Shown: positions 46,817 to 56,157 of the stretch, one piece after another
Layout: every line of letters starts with the position of its first letter
Position numbering within the stretch: the first letter of the stretch is position 1
Assembly: GCF_018413605.1 (NCBI RefSeq)
Contig: NZ_JAHCDN010000001.1
Location: 1,736,001-1,800,000 of the forward strand
Reading direction: 5' to 3'
DNA from: Variovorax sp. PCZ-1
Lineage (GTDB): Bacteria > Pseudomonadota > Gammaproteobacteria > Burkholderiales > Burkholderiaceae_C
Length of the DNA: 64,000 nucleotides
Made by a program: the position numbers and the translations under genes
Notes under the pieces: model-generated
The model's database searches: none
The model's input: the letters and a program-made list of their open reading frames with translations, nothing else
What the model was told of the DNA's origin: nothing

Positions 46817-48067
46817 ATGAAGCAGCGTTTTTTGATTGCAAGTGTTGGGAGTTTGGGCGACGCTTTGCCTTATTTGCATCTGGCGCAGCAATTACAAGGC
46901 ATAGGGCATGAAGTGCGCCTGTTTTGCAATGAGGAGCATCGTGCGCGCATTGAGCGAGCAGGTATCGAATTCGTGTCTGCTGGGCTTGATTTGGCTTACG
47001 AGTCCACTCTGCAAAATCCAAACTTATGGCATCCGGTCAAAGGTATGGGTGTTCTCTGGCGTGGCCTGCTTGCACCTTGCATCGTCCCTTTGTACCAAAC
47101 CATCAGAGATTTACCGGGCGGCTGTAAAAATTGGCATGTGATTGCTGGCCCGCAAATGCTTGGGGCACGGCTCGCACAGGAGCACCTAGGTGCGCGTTTG
47201 ATCAGCGTGTACACCGCGCCCAATATGCTGCGCACCTGCATTGCCCCCACCACCGTAGCCCATACATACTGGCCAAAATACACGCCTCGCTGGCTGGTGT
47301 CTGCCATGTGGGCCGCTGTGGATCGCTACAAGCTAGATCCGATGGCACGCAGCACACTGACGCGCATTTGCACCGAGCTAGCTATCAAGCCGCCGCCACA
47401 ACATATCAGCCTCTTTGGCCAATGGGTGCACTCGACAGAGCGCGGCATCACCTTGTATCCGGCTTGGTTCAGCCCAGTGCCTAAAGATCAACCTGATCAC
47501 ATTGTTTCAGGTGATTTCCCCCTGCCAGCACACTCAAATGCCAGCGGTGTCCTGAGCTATGAATTGCAAGCTTTTCTGCAAAGCGGACGCCCTCCGATCG
47601 TGGTGATGCTAGGCAGCGCGATGCAGCACGCCGCGCATCTCTACGCGCGTTGGCTGGAGGCTGCACTCTCTGCTGGCCAGCGCGCTATCCTGATCAGCGC
47701 CGATGCCTCTCAGCTGCCCAGCACAAAGCATACAGATGTGCTGACCATCGCCTTTGCGCCGTTTGAAACCCTGCTTCCTCAAGCCAGCGTACTGATACAT
47801 CATGGCGGCATTGGCAGCTGCATCCAAGCGCTTTCTGCTGGCATCCCGCAAATCGTCCAACCACACAGCCATGATCAATTTGAAAATGCACGCTGTGCAC
47901 AGGCTTTAGGAGCTGCCCTGAGATTGGGGCGAGATGCCTCTGCACAGCAGATGCATCACATCCTTCTTGCTGCGCTGAGGCCAGAGTGCCAAACTGCGGC
48001 GAAGGCGGCACAAGCCAAGATGCCTGCCAATGGCTTGGCACGGCTTGGCCATTTGATCGCGAGTTGA
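46817..48067 (+). CDS. UGT-type (GT1) glycosyltransferase, RhlB-like
   Basis: 416 residues from ATG 46817 (MKQRFLIASVGSLGDALPYL). GT-B fold with the UGT nucleotide-sugar motif HHGGIGSCIQALSAGIPQIV followed by PHSHDQFENA, as in RhlB rhamnosyltransferase and polyketide or lipid glycosyltransferases. The acceptor is probably a small lipid or hydrophobic molecule rather than a polysaccharide. Two bases separate it from the next gene. It opens a tight five-gene run with a P450 and two hydrolases, which hints at a glycosylated, oxidised lipid product; this is inference. Confidence 0.87.
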   Translation: MKQRFLIASVGSLGDALPYLHLAQQLQGIGHEVRLFCNEEHRARIERAGIEFVSAGLDLAYESTLQNPNLWHPVKGMGVLWRGLLAPCIVPLYQTIRDLPGGCKNWHVIAGPQMLGARLAQEHLGARLISVYTAPNMLRTCIAPTTVAHTYWPKYTPRWLVSAMWAAVDRYKLDPMARSTLTRICTELAIKPPPQHISLFGQWVHSTERGITLYPAWFSPVPKDQPDHIVSGDFPLPAHSNASGVLSYELQAFLQSGRPPIVVMLGSAMQHAAHLYARWLEAALSAGQRAILISADASQLPSTKHTDVLTIAFAPFETLLPQASVLIHHGGIGSCIQALSAGIPQIVQPHSHDQFENARCAQALGAALRLGRDASAQQMHHILLAALRPECQTAAKAAQAKMPANGLARLGHLIAS

Positions 48068-48069
48068 GC

Positions 48070-49236
48070 ATGGCTTTCTTGCGGCATGTCATATTTATCG
48101 GCGGCTACGACCCCAAAGGGGGCAAACGCGTTTACGTAGAGCAGAAAAAACAAGCTTCGCTCTATGCCGAGCGCTTTGGCAAGAAGATCAATATCAGTGA
48201 TGTCGACAAAAGCCAAAATTTGCGATTGACATGGTCTCTGCACAACCCGCAAGACGATGTAACGACGCAATTTGATTTGCTGCAATGGGATGATTTGGTG
48301 CGCCAGCGCTGGGCGCGCACGGATGCGCAAGTCGTGCGTGAAGCGCTCGCATCCTTATGGGAGTTTGTGTCTACTGGGCAAATTGTGCAGATGTGGAGGC
48401 TCTCGCGCCCTTTGGTCTACGCCGCATTGCTACCTTACACACTTGCATTGCTTGCCATGGCTTTGCCGATGCTGGCTGGCGGGCTGTCAGCGCTTGTGCT
48501 GCGCATGCTCGGTGCTCAAAGCACCCTTGCTTGGGCAATTGGAGCTGTCGTGGCTTCTCTCAGCGCTGCTCTAGCCTATCGCGAGTTGCGTAAAGTTCCC
48601 GTCACTTGGTTTTTACGGGTGGTGGCTTTCGCACGGCACTACGCACATGAAACAGATCAGCAACCTCAAGAGCTTTTTTATCGCGAGCGCATCCGCGCTT
48701 GGACACAAGAGTTGGTATCCAATTTAGCCACTTCTCATGCCGATGAAATCTTGATTGTCGGCTACAGCGCTGGCTCGATCATCGCTACAGGCCTGCTGCC
48801 CGAATTAAGCCGCACCTTGCCCTCTGAGCAGCGCAGTAAACTGGCTTTGCTCACCTTGGGCAACTGCATTCCAGTAACAGCCGCTTCGCCAGCAGCCCAT
48901 GCCACAAGGCAAGATCTGAAAGACATTGCCGCGCAGAACCACTTCTGGGTGGACATCACTTCGCCCACTGATTGGGGCTCGATCCATGGCATCGACGATG
49001 CAAGCCGTTATGCGCAAATGCCAGCCAGCCCTTTCAGAAAGCAAATTTCACCGCGCCTTCATACTCTTTTTACCCCCACCAGCTATGAGGCCCTGCGCAA
49101 AGATAAATATCGGGTTCACCAGCAATACTTACTTTGCACCGAGCTGCTGGGTGATGATCCGCAGGCTTATGATTACCTGATGCTGATTTGTGGATCCCTT
49201 TCCTTGCAACAACGCTATGCCAGCCCAGCGCCTTAA
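48070..49236 (+). CDS. Membrane-associated alpha/beta-hydrolase-like protein, paralogue 1
   Basis: 388 residues from ATG 48070, 2 bases after the glycosyltransferase. N-terminus MAFLRHVIFIGGYDPKGGKR, then a conserved FDLLQWDDLVRQRW block, two membrane segments at about 120-175 (AALLPYTLALLAMALPMLAG), and a nucleophile elbow VGYSAGS with Ser233. A second copy of the same architecture is encoded at 50999. Likely an esterase, lipase or acyltransferase on the inner membrane. Substrate unknown; the family was not recognised by name. Confidence 0.72.
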   Translation: MAFLRHVIFIGGYDPKGGKRVYVEQKKQASLYAERFGKKINISDVDKSQNLRLTWSLHNPQDDVTTQFDLLQWDDLVRQRWARTDAQVVREALASLWEFVSTGQIVQMWRLSRPLVYAALLPYTLALLAMALPMLAGGLSALVLRMLGAQSTLAWAIGAVVASLSAALAYRELRKVPVTWFLRVVAFARHYAHETDQQPQELFYRERIRAWTQELVSNLATSHADEILIVGYSAGSIIATGLLPELSRTLPSEQRSKLALLTLGNCIPVTAASPAAHATRQDLKDIAAQNHFWVDITSPTDWGSIHGIDDASRYAQMPASPFRKQISPRLHTLFTPTSYEALRKDKYRVHQQYLLCTELLGDDPQAYDYLMLICGSLSLQQRYASPAP

Positions 49237-49242
49237 GCTCAC

Positions 49243-50661
49243 ATGACAGGTTTCTGCCCTCATTACCCACCACCGCATGCCAACAAAATCCCTGCTTGGC
49301 GAGCATTTTGGGGTGCACGCCGCTCTTGGATGGATACTTTGTATGAGCGCAGCTATGCCATGCAAATGGGTGAAGTTTCGTTGCTGACCTCCAAGCTTTT
49401 CATGGTCAATGATCCAGCTTGCGTGCGCCATGTGATGCAAGATGCTGTAGCGCAATACCCCAAACACAGCCTCTTGCATGAAGCACTCAAACCACTATTG
49501 GGAGAGAGCATTTTCACCACCAATGGCGCGCAGTGGCAGCGCCAGCGGCAGATGATGAATCCATCCTTCGCCCAAGCTCGTATCGATGTGGCCTTCACAC
49601 ATATGCAAGGTGCAGCGCAGGCCATGCAAGCACGCATGCTAAGCTGGGATTTAAACCAAGCGCATGATGTGCAAGAAGAAATGACCTTGGTGGCCGCAGA
49701 CATCATCTTCCGCACCATCTTCTCTCAGGGCATTGAAGAGGGGTCAGCCAGGCAAGTGATCGCCGAGTTCACCCACTATCAAGAAATGGCTCCCAAACTC
49801 ATGCTGCCTGCGGTTTATGGCATCAGCTGGCTCACAGCTTGGCGCTATCGGCGGCGCTTCAATGCGGCGGCAGCCACAATCCGTAAGCTATTGTTGGATA
49901 TGATTCGGCCTCGCATGGCCACGCATGCGCAGCGAGTCGCCGCACCGGGCTATGTGCCGCAAGATATTCTTGATTCACTCATGGATGCACGCGATGAAAC
50001 CAGTGGCCAAAGCTTTGATGAGCAAGAGCTGCTCGATCAAGTCGCTATGCTGTTTCTGGCTGGCCATGAGACTTCCGCCAGTGCCATGGCATGGAGCCTG
50101 CATTTGCTCTCGCATAGCCCAGACATTCAAGAGCGCATGCGCAGCGAGCTGGCGCTCGCCACGGCTGGGCAGCCCCTGCAAGCGGATCAGTTACGCGAAC
50201 TGGCATTGACTTGGAGCGTATTCCGCGAAGCACTGCGCTTGTTTCCGCCCGTAGGTTTCATTGCGCGCAGTGTGACGCAAACGGACGAAATGCGTGGCAA
50301 GCACATCAAACCCGGCGACTCAGTGGTGATCGCACCTTGGCTGATTCATCGTCATCGCGAGCTTTGGGACGAGCCTGATGTATTCAAGCCAGATCGTTTC
50401 ATGGACAGTGACACCGGCCAATCGCGCAACGCATCTCGTGATGCTTACCTGCCCTTTGGCGCGGGGCCACGGGTTTGTATTGGAGCGAATTTTGCTATGC
50501 AGGAGGCCGCATTGGTCTTGAGTCAACTGGTGAAAGACTTTGATATCCTGCCCTGCACAGGCCACGTGCCACAGCCTGTGGGGCGGCTCACCATTCGCTC
50601 TGATAACGGGATTTTTGTTAGACTGCGCTCTCGCGCCAAAAGCTCGGAGATCTCGCTATGA
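49243..50661 (+). CDS. Cytochrome P450
   Basis: 472-residue haem monooxygenase. Heme-binding motif FGAGPRVCIG with Cys412, I-helix oxygen-activation motif LAGHETSASAM, K-helix ExxR in REALRLFPP, and the PDRF region (FKPDRFMDS). No signal or membrane anchor is obvious. The sequence type recalls fatty-acid or terpene hydroxylases of the CYP4/CYP102-like branch rather than narrow camphor-type enzymes. No ferredoxin or reductase gene adjacent. Its stop overlaps the next start (ATGA). Confidence 0.95.
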   Translation: MTGFCPHYPPPHANKIPAWRAFWGARRSWMDTLYERSYAMQMGEVSLLTSKLFMVNDPACVRHVMQDAVAQYPKHSLLHEALKPLLGESIFTTNGAQWQRQRQMMNPSFAQARIDVAFTHMQGAAQAMQARMLSWDLNQAHDVQEEMTLVAADIIFRTIFSQGIEEGSARQVIAEFTHYQEMAPKLMLPAVYGISWLTAWRYRRRFNAAAATIRKLLLDMIRPRMATHAQRVAAPGYVPQDILDSLMDARDETSGQSFDEQELLDQVAMLFLAGHETSASAMAWSLHLLSHSPDIQERMRSELALATAGQPLQADQLRELALTWSVFREALRLFPPVGFIARSVTQTDEMRGKHIKPGDSVVIAPWLIHRHRELWDEPDVFKPDRFMDSDTGQSRNASRDAYLPFGAGPRVCIGANFAMQEAALVLSQLVKDFDILPCTGHVPQPVGRLTIRSDNGIFVRLRSRAKSSEISL

Positions 50662-51002
50662 AGGAGCGTTTGGCAGGTTTTGTACTGATGACTGCGATTG
50701 TGCCCATGGCTTTGCTGGGATATTTGATTTTGTGCGTCGTAGGCTTTTTCGGGCGCAACGAACGCGCCCGAGCTGGCGTTCGTGCACTGGATCATTTCGT
50801 CAACGCCAGTGTGTTCAATGGCTACGCATGGGAATCCGTGTCTTCCCATGCTTGGCGCGAGCAACACCGCTGGTGGGCACGCTGGGTGATTCGCATCACA
50901 GATCTTTTCCAAAAAGATCATTGTCGTCGCGCCAATAAGCGTGAACAGCCTGTGGTGGATTTCGTATTGGCTCGTGGCTTGGAAAAGCAGACGATCAAAT
51001 GA
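50658..51002 (+). CDS. Small membrane protein of the P450 operon
   Basis: 114 residues, overlapping both neighbours by 4 bases (ATGA at each end), so strongly coupled. One hydrophobic segment VLMTAIVPMALLGYLILCVV near the N-terminus, then a polar helical part with Trp/His/Arg-rich AWREQHRWWARWVIRI and HCRRANKREQ. It resembles small pseudomonad/burkholderial proteins of the pattern ...HC.RA, of unknown function. Perhaps an assembly or redox partner of the operon. Confidence 0.72.
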   Translation: MKERLAGFVLMTAIVPMALLGYLILCVVGFFGRNERARAGVRALDHFVNASVFNGYAWESVSSHAWREQHRWWARWVIRITDLFQKDHCRRANKREQPVVDFVLARGLEKQTIK

Positions 51003-52237
51003 GTGGAGCCTCAGTCAAGCGCCGTTGGGTGCTGTATGTCAGTGGCTTTGATCCTGCCGGCCCGGCCAAATACCATCAGCTCTACAAAGAGCAAAGCGCA
51101 TTGGCAGCATCGCTTTTGCAAGCTCAGATTGAAGTGGGAGAACGCAGCAATCGCGCCGCAGACAAGCTCGCACAGTGGCCCGTACGGCACGTGCCTGTCA
51201 ACTCTCAGGCTGCTGCTGTCGAAACGGATTTCGTCTTTGCCCGCTGGGATGATCTGGTGCGACAGAACTGGCTGCCTTTGCGTAACGTTCAGCAAGTCTG
51301 GGCTTTTTTGCAGGCGTTTTTCGCCACACATTGGCTGTATTGGCGCAGTGGCGCAATGCTGCGCATGCTGCGCTTGGCTCGCCCTCCCGCGCTGGCCTTG
51401 ATCCTACCTTTGCTTATCACGCTGGGCGGTCTGCTGCTCATGCTGTCAACAATCAGCTTGGGCGTCTGGAGTGGTATCAGCAGCCTCTATTTAGATCAAA
51501 AAGTGGCTTTCGCCGGCATAGGAACTGCGCGAAGCGCTATTATTTTTATAGTAATTAGCATCATATGGTTCATCGCAGCTTGGCAATTTGAAAAACGCTG
51601 GCACAGCCTGTGGCTACTGCGCAGCTTCATCTTCACACGTTTGCAAGCTTTGGGGCAAACACCAGACCTAGAAGCTCGATTGGATCTCCACGCGCAGCAT
51701 ATTCGCAAGGCAGCGGCAAGCGGCCTGTATGACGAAATCTTGGTGATTGGGCACAGCTCGGGCTGCATCATGGCCAGCTTGACTCTGGCTCGCGCGTTGC
51801 CCCTGAGCGCGCCCTCTTCGAGCCAAATCAGCTTGCTCACGCTCGGGCATTGGTGGCCCCTACTGACTTGCTTGCCTCAAGCAAAAGCCCAGCACCTGGA
51901 GCTGGCCCATTTGTCCCAACACGAGCACATCACCTGGGTGGATGCCTCTGCCGCGGCCGATGGCTGCTGCTTTGCATTCAAGGATCCATTGTTGGCCTTG
52001 CCACAAAGCATTCAGCGCGCTCATATAGCGAAGATCCGCCCCAAGCTCGTTTCAACGCGCTGGCATACACTGTTTACTGCGGCTCAATACCTAGCCCTCA
52101 AGCGCGATCGCTTTCGCTTTCATTTCCAGTATCTGTATGCCACACCCAAGCTGGGTGATTGCGACTTTTACGCCATCACCAGCAGCTCACAATCTCTCGC
52201 TGAGCGCTTTGCGAGCATTCCTTCGGTCAAAGCTTAA
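50999..52237 (+). CDS. Membrane-associated alpha/beta-hydrolase-like protein, paralogue 2
   Basis: 412 residues, same layout as the 48070 protein: RRWVLYVSGFDPAGPAKYHQ, FARWDDLVRQNW, two membrane segments (LILPLLITLGGLLLMLSTI and IIFIVISIIWFIAAW), and an elbow IGHSSGC with Ser253. The conserved WDDLVRQ block and order of parts argue for gene duplication. Part of the second membrane segment is encoded by repeat copy 8 (51510-51562). Convergent with the kps-like gene; stops overlap (TTAA). Confidence 0.72.
   Translation: MSGASVKRRWVLYVSGFDPAGPAKYHQLYKEQSALAASLLQAQIEVGERSNRAADKLAQWPVRHVPVNSQAAAVETDFVFARWDDLVRQNWLPLRNVQQVWAFLQAFFATHWLYWRSGAMLRMLRLARPPALALILPLLITLGGLLLMLSTISLGVWSGISSLYLDQKVAFAGIGTARSAIIFIVISIIWFIAAWQFEKRWHSLWLLRSFIFTRLQALGQTPDLEARLDLHAQHIRKAAASGLYDEILVIGHSSGCIMASLTLARALPLSAPSSSQISLLTLGHWWPLLTCLPQAKAQHLELAHLSQHEHITWVDASAAADGCCFAFKDPLLALPQSIQRAHIAKIRPKLVSTRWHTLFTAAQYLALKRDRFRFHFQYLYATPKLGDCDFYAITSSSQSLAERFASIPSVKA
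51510..51562 (-). repeat. Dispersed short repeat, copy 8 (inside a hydrolase gene)
   Basis: On the minus strand AATAATAGCGCTTCGCGCAG, then TTCCTATGCCGGCG. The plus-strand gene reads it as GIGTARSAIIFIV, part of a membrane segment. Confidence 0.7.
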
Positions 52238-53295
52238 AAATAACCCCGCCAGCGTGCCCAAGCAGCGAGCACACGGCGGCGCAGTTTTGTGAATACCGTG
52301 ATTTGTCTTGAGCTGTGAGCTGACTGCGCCGCTAACTCATCCAAAGCCTGCTCGGCCGTCCACTCACTGCCATCGTAGGGGCTACGGTAGCTCGCATAAC
52401 TGAGCAGCACGCAGGCTACAAGCTCATCCAAAGTTGCCGCTCGCCCGCGCCGCGCCAGAACCTCTTGACTCATATTTGGCGCTTCGCACAGCCCCCAACC
52501 CGCATAAAACGGCATGCCATGGCATACGACCTTGATCCCACGCAGTAGCGCTTCAAAGCCGGCTAGCGAGCTGATCACATGCAGTTCATCAATATGCGCA
52601 TACAGGCTATTGATATCTGCTTGAGTGACCAACTCATCATAAAGCCCATGCAACTGCGCTGACAGCGCCCCCGCTCTCAAGCCCGCCTGCACATCAGGGT
52701 GCGGCTTGTAAACGATGTAGCTATCGGGGCGCATCTGGCGAGCAGCTTGGAGCAAATCCGAATTGCTGCGTACATGCGCCGCTCCCAAACGAATGGAGGC
52801 ATCGGTCTCCACCTGCCCTGCAACCAAGATCACATGCTTGGCCTTGCCAGGCCGCTGCCATACTTCACCGGCGAGGTTGTATTTGGTGATCTTCTGAGCA
52901 ACCAAACGTTCACGTAGATCGGCAGCTCGCTGAAGCCTCTCAGGACCAAGCTGGCAATTCTTCAGCATGTGCTCCAAATCGCTGGGGCGAGTCGCATCGA
53001 AATACATACCCTTCGTATCAAAAACCCAAGACAAAGGTGTGACCAAATCGGCTCCTAAGCCGACCGAGCGGATCATGCCGTCTTCCACATGAACTTGCGC
53101 CAACTTGCTTACCGCATGCCCTTGATTTCCCCAGACAAACCGAACTGCAGCGTCTTTGCGCCCTTGCTCACCCCAAGGCCTGAGCCATCGCATCAGCATT
53201 CGGTGCTTGCGCTTAGAAAATCCGATGGTCAGGATACGCTGCCCAGGCTGCCATCCAGCAGAAAGCAATCTCTGAAGCGGCTCATGCTCTTGCAT
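52234..53295 (-). CDS. KpsC-like capsule Kdo-transferase, single-domain form
   Basis: 353 residues matching one half of KpsC: VEDGMIRSVGLGADLVTPLS, WVFDTKGMYFDATRPSDLE, the PHP motif VYKPHPDVQAG, and SLAGFEALLRGIKVVCHGMP FYAGWGL. Bifunctional KpsC is about 670 residues with two such halves that build the poly-Kdo linker of ABC-type capsules; only one is here. Overlaps the glycosyltransferase by 14 bases. It could be KpsC truncated by evolution, or a related transferase. Confidence 0.82.
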   Translation of the reverse strand: MQEHEPLQRLLSAGWQPGQRILTIGFSKRKHRMLMRWLRPWGEQGRKDAAVRFVWGNQGHAVSKLAQVHVEDGMIRSVGLGADLVTPLSWVFDTKGMYFDATRPSDLEHMLKNCQLGPERLQRAADLRERLVAQKITKYNLAGEVWQRPGKAKHVILVAGQVETDASIRLGAAHVRSNSDLLQAARQMRPDSYIVYKPHPDVQAGLRAGALSAQLHGLYDELVTQADINSLYAHIDELHVISSLAGFEALLRGIKVVCHGMPFYAGWGLCEAPNMSQEVLARRGRAATLDELVACVLLSYASYRSPYDGSEWTAEQALDELAAQSAHSSRQITVFTKLRRRVLAAWARWRGYF

Positions 53296-54535
53296 TGGGC
53301 ATCCCGATGTGTTGCTGCCATTGCTCCTCGAGCCAAGGCATCACTGCTGCAAAATGCGCTTCCCAGCTCGGTGGCCGCCATGTACGAATGCGCTCTAGCT
53401 GGGACAAACGTCGCTGGGAATCATGTGCATAGTCGATAACTGCTTGCATCCAAGCCTGCATATCGTTAAGGGGTAAATACTCAGGAACATCTTCTGCAAA
53501 TTCGCGGAACACGGCCAAATCACTTGCCAGCACTGGCAAGCCCGTCGCCATAGCTTCAGCCAAAGGCAAACCGAAACCTTCCGTATGTGTGGGAAAAAGG
53601 AGCGCACGAGCACCTTGCATATGCTGTTGCAGCTGTGTATCGTCGCAGTCTTGCAGCCACTGCACGCGCCCTTTGTGCCATTCGGCATCTAGTAACTCTT
53701 GCTCCAATGCTTCGCAACCCCAACCAGATCTCCCGATGACCCGCAATACTGGCACGGATTCCGCTGGAAAATTCAGAAGCAGCTGCTTCCATAAATCTAA
53801 CAGTAAGCGATGATTTTTTCGGGGCTCGATCGTGCCCAGGCATACGAAGTAGACGGACTTCATGCTGTCGTTGCGCATCGCATTTTCAGACGAAAAAAGA
53901 TCTGAGGCCGGCGAGGAATTTGCGCTAGATGCTACCAATTCAGGAGCAATTAAATCGCAACCCAGCGCACCTACAACGATCAAAGGTTGCTTTCGACCTG
54001 CGTGCCTGTAAAAATCCTCTAGGCCGCTTTTCGATGCTTGTGAATTTGTGATCAAACCTAAGCCTTGATGCATACGAAGCAATCGCTCGCGATGCAAAAC
54101 ATCCTCCCCCTCACGACAAAAGATGGGATGGGTGATGGGAATCAGATCATGTACAAAAAAGACGGGGCGTAGCTTATGCCAACGCAAATTTCGCCAAAAT
54201 ACAGGATTCTCGACGTCCTGATGCGCTGTCTGAATCAGCAAGCTCTTACTACCGTCCCCATTGAACCAGGTTGATACGATTCCACGTAGCAAACACGCAG
54301 TCATCAGCGCTCCAGCATCGCGATAGCCTCGCAGCAACAAAGCAAATAACTCTCGTGAGCTAGACACCGACAGCATTCCTGAGAGTCCACGCCAACGAAT
54401 CAATGCGCGCGTTTTATCTGGTGCGCATTCTGATAGGTGCCGCACATAAGCCAAAGTGACTCGATCAACCCCCGTCGGATCGATTTTTTCCAAAAACCGC
54501 AGCACCAAGCGGCTCACGTCTAGAGTGATATGCAT
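53282..54535 (-). CDS. GT4-family glycosyltransferase
   Basis: 417 residues. N-terminal LDVSRLVLRFLEKIDPTGVD RV is the D-x-S...TG-x-(D/Q)RV pattern also in the 61341 glycosyltransferase. The C-terminal GT-B half carries LGTIEPRKNHRLLLDLWKQL, VIGRSGWGCEALEQELL and the E-x7-E-like FPTHTEGFGLPLAEAMATGL PVLASD. Retaining mechanism expected. Builds or modifies the capsule repeat unit; sugar unknown. Confidence 0.9.
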   Translation of the reverse strand: MHITLDVSRLVLRFLEKIDPTGVDRVTLAYVRHLSECAPDKTRALIRWRGLSGMLSVSSSRELFALLLRGYRDAGALMTACLLRGIVSTWFNGDGSKSLLIQTAHQDVENPVFWRNLRWHKLRPVFFVHDLIPITHPIFCREGEDVLHRERLLRMHQGLGLITNSQASKSGLEDFYRHAGRKQPLIVVGALGCDLIAPELVASSANSSPASDLFSSENAMRNDSMKSVYFVCLGTIEPRKNHRLLLDLWKQLLLNFPAESVPVLRVIGRSGWGCEALEQELLDAEWHKGRVQWLQDCDDTQLQQHMQGARALLFPTHTEGFGLPLAEAMATGLPVLASDLAVFREFAEDVPEYLPLNDMQAWMQAVIDYAHDSQRRLSQLERIRTWRPPSWEAHFAAVMPWLEEQWQQHIGMPNARA

Positions 54536-54555
54536 GTGAGCAGTTTATGCGATAC

Positions 54556-55920
54556 CTAGTGATCCGCTTTACATGCTGACTCTGAATCAGGAGATGTACG
54601 TGAGCTTGTGCCAGCATCTAATCGATGGGAGGAATTTTCTCCTAACTGATTCAGGCAGGAGAACAATGGCGAGTCGCGCGCTTCTGGGTCGTCGTTATAG
54701 TGTAAACCTGCAATACCTGCATCAGGCAGCTCCCGATAGAAGTTGCCATTGAGCTGAGTATGTGCGATCACATAATTTACAAATTTCTCATGCAACACCG
54801 TATCAGGCTTATCCATGTCGGCCAGTTGCCAAAAATCATCCAACTCGCGCTGGCTGGTCAAACCTGGAATATCGTACACAGCCTGCCCCAAGGTTTTTAC
54901 AGGTAAATCATGATCCATCGCAGAAAGACCAACCGTGCTGTTGATTGTCACCAAGCCTTTTGCATGTGCCATCACGGTCGGTAAATGTTGATCATGTATA
55001 TATCTCAATCGACCTTGCAGGCCAAGCTCTATTGTTAATTGCGCTATCAGCCTGGAATAATCCGAGTACCCACGATCAAGGGGGTGATGTTTGATAAGCA
55101 AAACAGTCTCTTCAGGCGCACACCTGGCAAAAGAACGAACTGTTTCATCGATGTACTGCGGAATGCTTGCAAATTTGGAATGCTCTCGTACCTGCGCATC
55201 AAGCGCGACTTGCAAAATTGATAGGAAAAATGGTCGTGTACCACCATGTCCATTAAGATCAGCCAAGGCTGAGCGCTCTTTCCAAGAGTAATACCATTTA
55301 CGCCCCAGGGCGCGCAACCAGTACAAACCATCCATCACCCTCACAGGTCTATGGTGCTGATAATGAGGATAACGCCAACGCATCAAAATCGTCGCGGCGA
55401 AATAAGCAATTGAGAAGCCCGTAACTCGCCAGAAACTGGGCGGCACAGACCTCTCTAGGGGCAACTCTCTTAGTTGCCATCTCTCATAACTGTTGCGATC
55501 AGTGGGTAATTTTGAGTTGCCGTTAACACCATGCTGCTCCAAGGTTATGAAGTTTGGCCGTATGTAACCCTCCTCAAACGTCCAAAACTGTATGCCTTGA
55601 CCGATAGCCACTTCTCGAGCGGCTTGATGAATAGGACGGCAGTCTCCAAACACCATAACACAGTCAATTTGATGTGATTTGATGAATTTCGCGAGGTATT
55701 CAGGCCAATCCTGCATCGATCCGCGATAGTCGTGCGCATTAAGTGTTGAAAACAGCCGATCTCCGCCGTTGAAATTGATTTTATGAAGGCTAAGCACGCC
55801 TGCACTGATCAAGACTTGCTCAATACGCCTAAAAAAAGTGCCGTGAGGTCCTTGCAGCAGCAAAACACGATTGCCCCTGAATTTTTTCCAACCACCTATC
55901 GCTGACTGCTGCATCGACAA
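54556..55920 (-). CDS. kpsS: Capsule polysaccharide Kdo-transferase/export protein, KpsS type
   Basis: 454 residues of the KpsS/LipB family: LLLQGPHGTFFRRIEQVL, FEEGYIRPNFITLEQHGVNG, LIKHHPLDRGYSDYSRLIAQ and HAKGLVTINSTVGLSAMDHD. KpsS adds the first Kdo to lysophosphatidylglycerol, starting the capsule's lipid anchor. Encoded on the minus strand with the KpsC-like and GT4 genes, divergent from the export genes at 56158. The C-terminal ~45 residues are low complexity. Confidence 0.9.
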   Translation of the reverse strand: MSMQQSAIGGWKKFRGNRVLLLQGPHGTFFRRIEQVLISAGVLSLHKINFNGGDRLFSTLNAHDYRGSMQDWPEYLAKFIKSHQIDCVMVFGDCRPIHQAAREVAIGQGIQFWTFEEGYIRPNFITLEQHGVNGNSKLPTDRNSYERWQLRELPLERSVPPSFWRVTGFSIAYFAATILMRWRYPHYQHHRPVRVMDGLYWLRALGRKWYYSWKERSALADLNGHGGTRPFFLSILQVALDAQVREHSKFASIPQYIDETVRSFARCAPEETVLLIKHHPLDRGYSDYSRLIAQLTIELGLQGRLRYIHDQHLPTVMAHAKGLVTINSTVGLSAMDHDLPVKTLGQAVYDIPGLTSQRELDDFWQLADMDKPDTVLHEKFVNYVIAHTQLNGNFYRELPDAGIAGLHYNDDPEARDSPLFSCLNQLGENSSHRLDAGTSSRTSPDSESACKADH

Positions 55921-56157
55921 CCTAAGTTTGTAAATCTGATATGCTTATGCGGGTTATTTCTGCGCGTACCAAAATGTTAAGCATTGTTAATATCATACCT
56001 CTGAATAGTATTATGTTATTAAATTTTAGATGGGCGCTATTACTGTGAACTATTCCACAAACTTACGTCAGCTTATACAAAAAACTACCTACTTCTTGCT
56101 GACTTGATGCTCAGCTAGAGCATACACTTCCACTGTTACTAACTCAATTAGGCGTAA
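55921..56157. promoter_or_regulatory. AT-rich divergent region of the capsule locus
   Basis: 237 bases, much more AT-rich than surroundings, between divergent kpsS and the wza-like gene. It presumably holds both promoters. No operator or JUMPstart-like element was recognised. Confidence 0.5.
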
